From positions 1 through 7,513 of the forward strand of contig JASLAV010001128.1 of NCBI GenBank assembly GCA_030146905.1: DNA of 7,513 bases, written 5' to 3'. The position numbers and the translations under genes were made by a program. The notes below the pieces were generated by a model, which worked only from the letters and a program-made list of their open reading frames with translations, had not been told where the DNA came from and ran no database searches. Shown piece after piece: positions 6,449 to 7,513 of this stretch (position 1 is its first letter; each line of letters opens with the position of its first letter). Source of the DNA: Lentzea sp. Lineage in GTDB: Bacteria; Actinomycetota; Actinomycetes; Mycobacteriales; Pseudonocardiaceae.

Positions 6449-7030
6449 TTATTCCTGGGTGTTGCGGCGCAACGCCATCACGAGCAGCGCGTGCGAACTG
6501 CCGGCGTGCGGGAGCTTGCCCTGGCGGACGAGGTCGAGCGCGCGGCAGAACGGCATCGTCCGCACGCGCAGGTCGGCCTCTCCCGGTTCGAGGGACGCCT
6601 CGCCCTGCGTGAGCCCGGTGGCGAGGAAGATGTGGTCGACGTGGTTGCTGAGGCTGTCCGCTCCGTGGATCTGGCCGAGCCGCTCCCACGTCCTGGCGCG
6701 CAGCCCCGTCTCCTCCGCCAGCTCGCGACGGGCCGCGGCCAGCGGGTCGGCGTCCGCCCGGTCGACGGAGCCGCCGGGCAGCCGCCACTCGGTGCCGCCG
6801 TGCGTGTAGATCCACTGCCGGGTCAGCACGACCTGGTCGTCGTCCTGGATGGCGAGGACCGTGACCGATCCCGGCGCCACCACGTGGGTGTAGGTGCTGT
6901 GGCCGCCGTCCGGCCTGACGACGTCGTCCGCGCGCACCTCGAACCACGGGGACCGGTGCACCACGTTGGTCGCCAAGCGCTGCCAGACCATCACCACACC
7001 AGCCGCCCCGTCGAACCGCGTCATCACCAT
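6449..7030 (-). CDS. Nudix hydrolase, ADP-ribose pyrophosphatase-like
   Basis: A 193-residue cytosolic hydrolase of nucleoside diphosphates linked to another moiety. The Nudix box spans Gly87-Leu110 (GSVDRADADPL...RRELAEETGL), with the metal-binding Glu103, Glu106 and Glu107 in place. The box is one residue longer than the canonical GX5EX7REUXEEXGU, and the first Glu is an Asp. The N-terminal part (NVVHRSPWFEVRADDVVRPDG) and VVLTRQWIYTHGGTEWRLPGG resemble ADP-ribose or sugar-nucleotide pyrophosphatases. The exact substrate cannot be read from the sequence. The first ATG (7030) has only a weak ribosome site; Met14 at 6991 (before VWQRLATNVV) fits the usual family length and may be the true start. 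It is divergent from the XRE regulator, 129 bp away, and upstream of the small membrane ORF on the same strand. Confidence 0.88.
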   Translation of the reverse strand: MVMTRFDGAAGVVMVWQRLATNVVHRSPWFEVRADDVVRPDGGHSTYTHVVAPGSVTVLAIQDDDQVVLTRQWIYTHGGTEWRLPGGSVDRADADPLAAARRELAEETGLRARTWERLGQIHGADSLSNHVDHIFLATGLTQGEASLEPGEADLRVRTMPFCRALDLVRQGKLPHAGSSHALLVMALRRNTQE

Positions 7031-7069
7031 GACTCACATGGAACCATCGCGCACCGCTTCAGTTAGCCC

Positions 7070-7090
7070 CAGTTGATCGTCAAACAACTG
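7070..7090. promoter_or_regulatory. Inverted repeat, candidate operator between Nudix and XRE genes
   Basis: CAGTTG (7070-7075) and CAACTG (7085-7090) form a perfect 6-bp inverted repeat with a 9-bp spacer. That geometry would place both half-sites on one DNA face if the centres are 15 bp apart only loosely. A further CAGTT copy occurs at 7060-7064, and AAACAAC (7082-7088) pairs with GTTGTTT (7116-7122). It sits in the divergent promoter region, so autoregulation by the neighbouring XRE protein is possible but untested. Confidence 0.35.
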
Positions 7091-7125
7091 CCAATTAGTG
7101 GACATTCCCCATTTGGTTGTTTCCT

Positions 7126-7149
7126 CCCCTCCACACTGCGGTGGAGGGG
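7126..7149 (+). promoter_or_regulatory. Hairpin that hides the ribosome binding site of the XRE gene
   Basis: CCCCTCCAC (7126-7134) and GTGGAGGGG (7141-7149) form a perfect 9-bp stem with a 6-nt ACTGCG loop. The 3' arm contains GGAGGG, the only Shine-Dalgarno-like run before the TTG start at 7160. In mRNA the stem would block ribosome entry. If transcription starts downstream of the 5' arm, the site would be free. Confidence 0.6.
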
Positions 7150-7159
7150 GTGAAGGCCG

Positions 7160-7513
7160 TTGTCGCCCACGTTCGCACAGGAGGTACGCCGCCTGCGCGG
7201 CGAGCGCGGGCTGTCACTCAATCAGATGACCGGCCTCGTCCGTTACAGCAAGGGACACCTCAGCAAGATCGAGAACGGGCAGACCCCGCCGAACCCGGAA
7301 ATGGCCAGGATCCTCGACGACGCCCTGGGCGCGGGGGGCCGCCTGATCGCGCTGGCGGACGCCCCGGTGCGGCCGATTCCCAGTGACCACGCCACTCTTC
7401 TCACCTACAACTCGATGTTCGACCACCACCGCGCCCTGGGCCACCGGCTCAGCCCCGAGGTGGTGCTCGTCAGCCTGCGCCCGCAGGTGGACGCGCTGAG
7501 CGACCTGGCGCGC
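7160..7513 (+). CDS. XRE-family helix-turn-helix regulator, 3'-truncated by the window edge
   Basis: The first 118 codons of an actinobacterial DNA-binding regulator are visible. Residues 5-60 form the Cro/C1-type HTH: FAQEVRRLRGERGLSLNQM, then GLVRYSKGHLSKIENGQTP with the recognition-helix core YSKGHLSKIENG, then PEMARILDDALGAGGRLI. After residue 70 a different region begins (SDHATLLTYNSMFDHHRAL); in many relatives a long TPR-like or effector part follows, but it is outside the window. The start must be the TTG at 7160, giving MSPTFAQEVRRLR as in relatives, because an in-frame TGA at 7151 closes the frame just upstream. The frame stays open to the end of the window. TTG and the hairpin over the ribosome site both suggest low translation. 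It is divergent from the Nudix gene. Confidence 0.88.
   Translation, partial: MSPTFAQEVRRLRGERGLSLNQMTGLVRYSKGHLSKIENGQTPPNPEMARILDDALGAGGRLIALADAPVRPIPSDHATLLTYNSMFDHHRALGHRLSPEVVLVSLRPQVDALSDLAR

Noticed and set aside
7117..7386. Plus-strand frame starting at 7117 across the XRE gene
   Set aside because: It is in a different frame from the HTH sequence and gives an Arg/Pro/Gly-rich shadow translation.

Overview
The window is GC-rich, with codon third positions dominated by G/C. Its gene families are typical of a filamentous actinomycete: a KP-43-type secreted subtilase, an actinobacterial XRE regulator, a zinc alcohol dehydrogenase and an actinobacterial conserved hypothetical. A Pseudonocardiaceae-like genome (Lentzea, Saccharothrix and relatives) is my best guess. 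That is an inference from style and gene content, not a measurement.

Layout. (1) 1-1149, minus: most of a glutamyl-tRNA synthetase whose 3' end lies outside the window. Its closest remembered match is the clostridial/Bacteroidetes-type enzyme with an N-terminal extension. (2) 1227-3048, plus: a zinc-dependent formaldehyde-dehydrogenase-like alcohol dehydrogenase, then 19 bp later a YciO-type member of the YrdC/Sua5 superfamily that may have its own leaderless promoter. (3) 3056-3088: a strong hairpin between convergent genes. (4) 3089-4912, minus: a secreted subtilisin-family protease with a clear signal peptide and a strong ribosome binding site. (5) 5150-6109, plus: an actinobacterial conserved hypothetical protein of about 319 residues, divergent from the protease, with a perfect palindrome in the spacer of a candidate promoter. 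(6) 6110-6448: a partly AT-richer stretch holding nested inverted repeats that cannot all form at once, and a 33-codon open reading frame for a single-pass membrane peptide on the minus strand. (7) 6449-7030, minus: a Nudix hydrolase. (8) 7160-7513, plus: the N-terminal part of an XRE-family regulator that begins at TTG. Its Shine-Dalgarno sequence lies inside a perfect 9-bp hairpin.

I do not see one clear pathway joining these genes; the region reads as mostly independent housekeeping and accessory genes. I cannot claim a new multi-gene system. The parts that deserve a second look are small: the occluded ribosome binding site of the XRE gene, the short membrane peptide with its structured 3' region, the palindromic promoter of the uncharacterised gene, and the unusual lineage of the glutamyl-tRNA synthetase. 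No rRNA, tRNA, CRISPR array, insertion sequence or attachment site was recognised.
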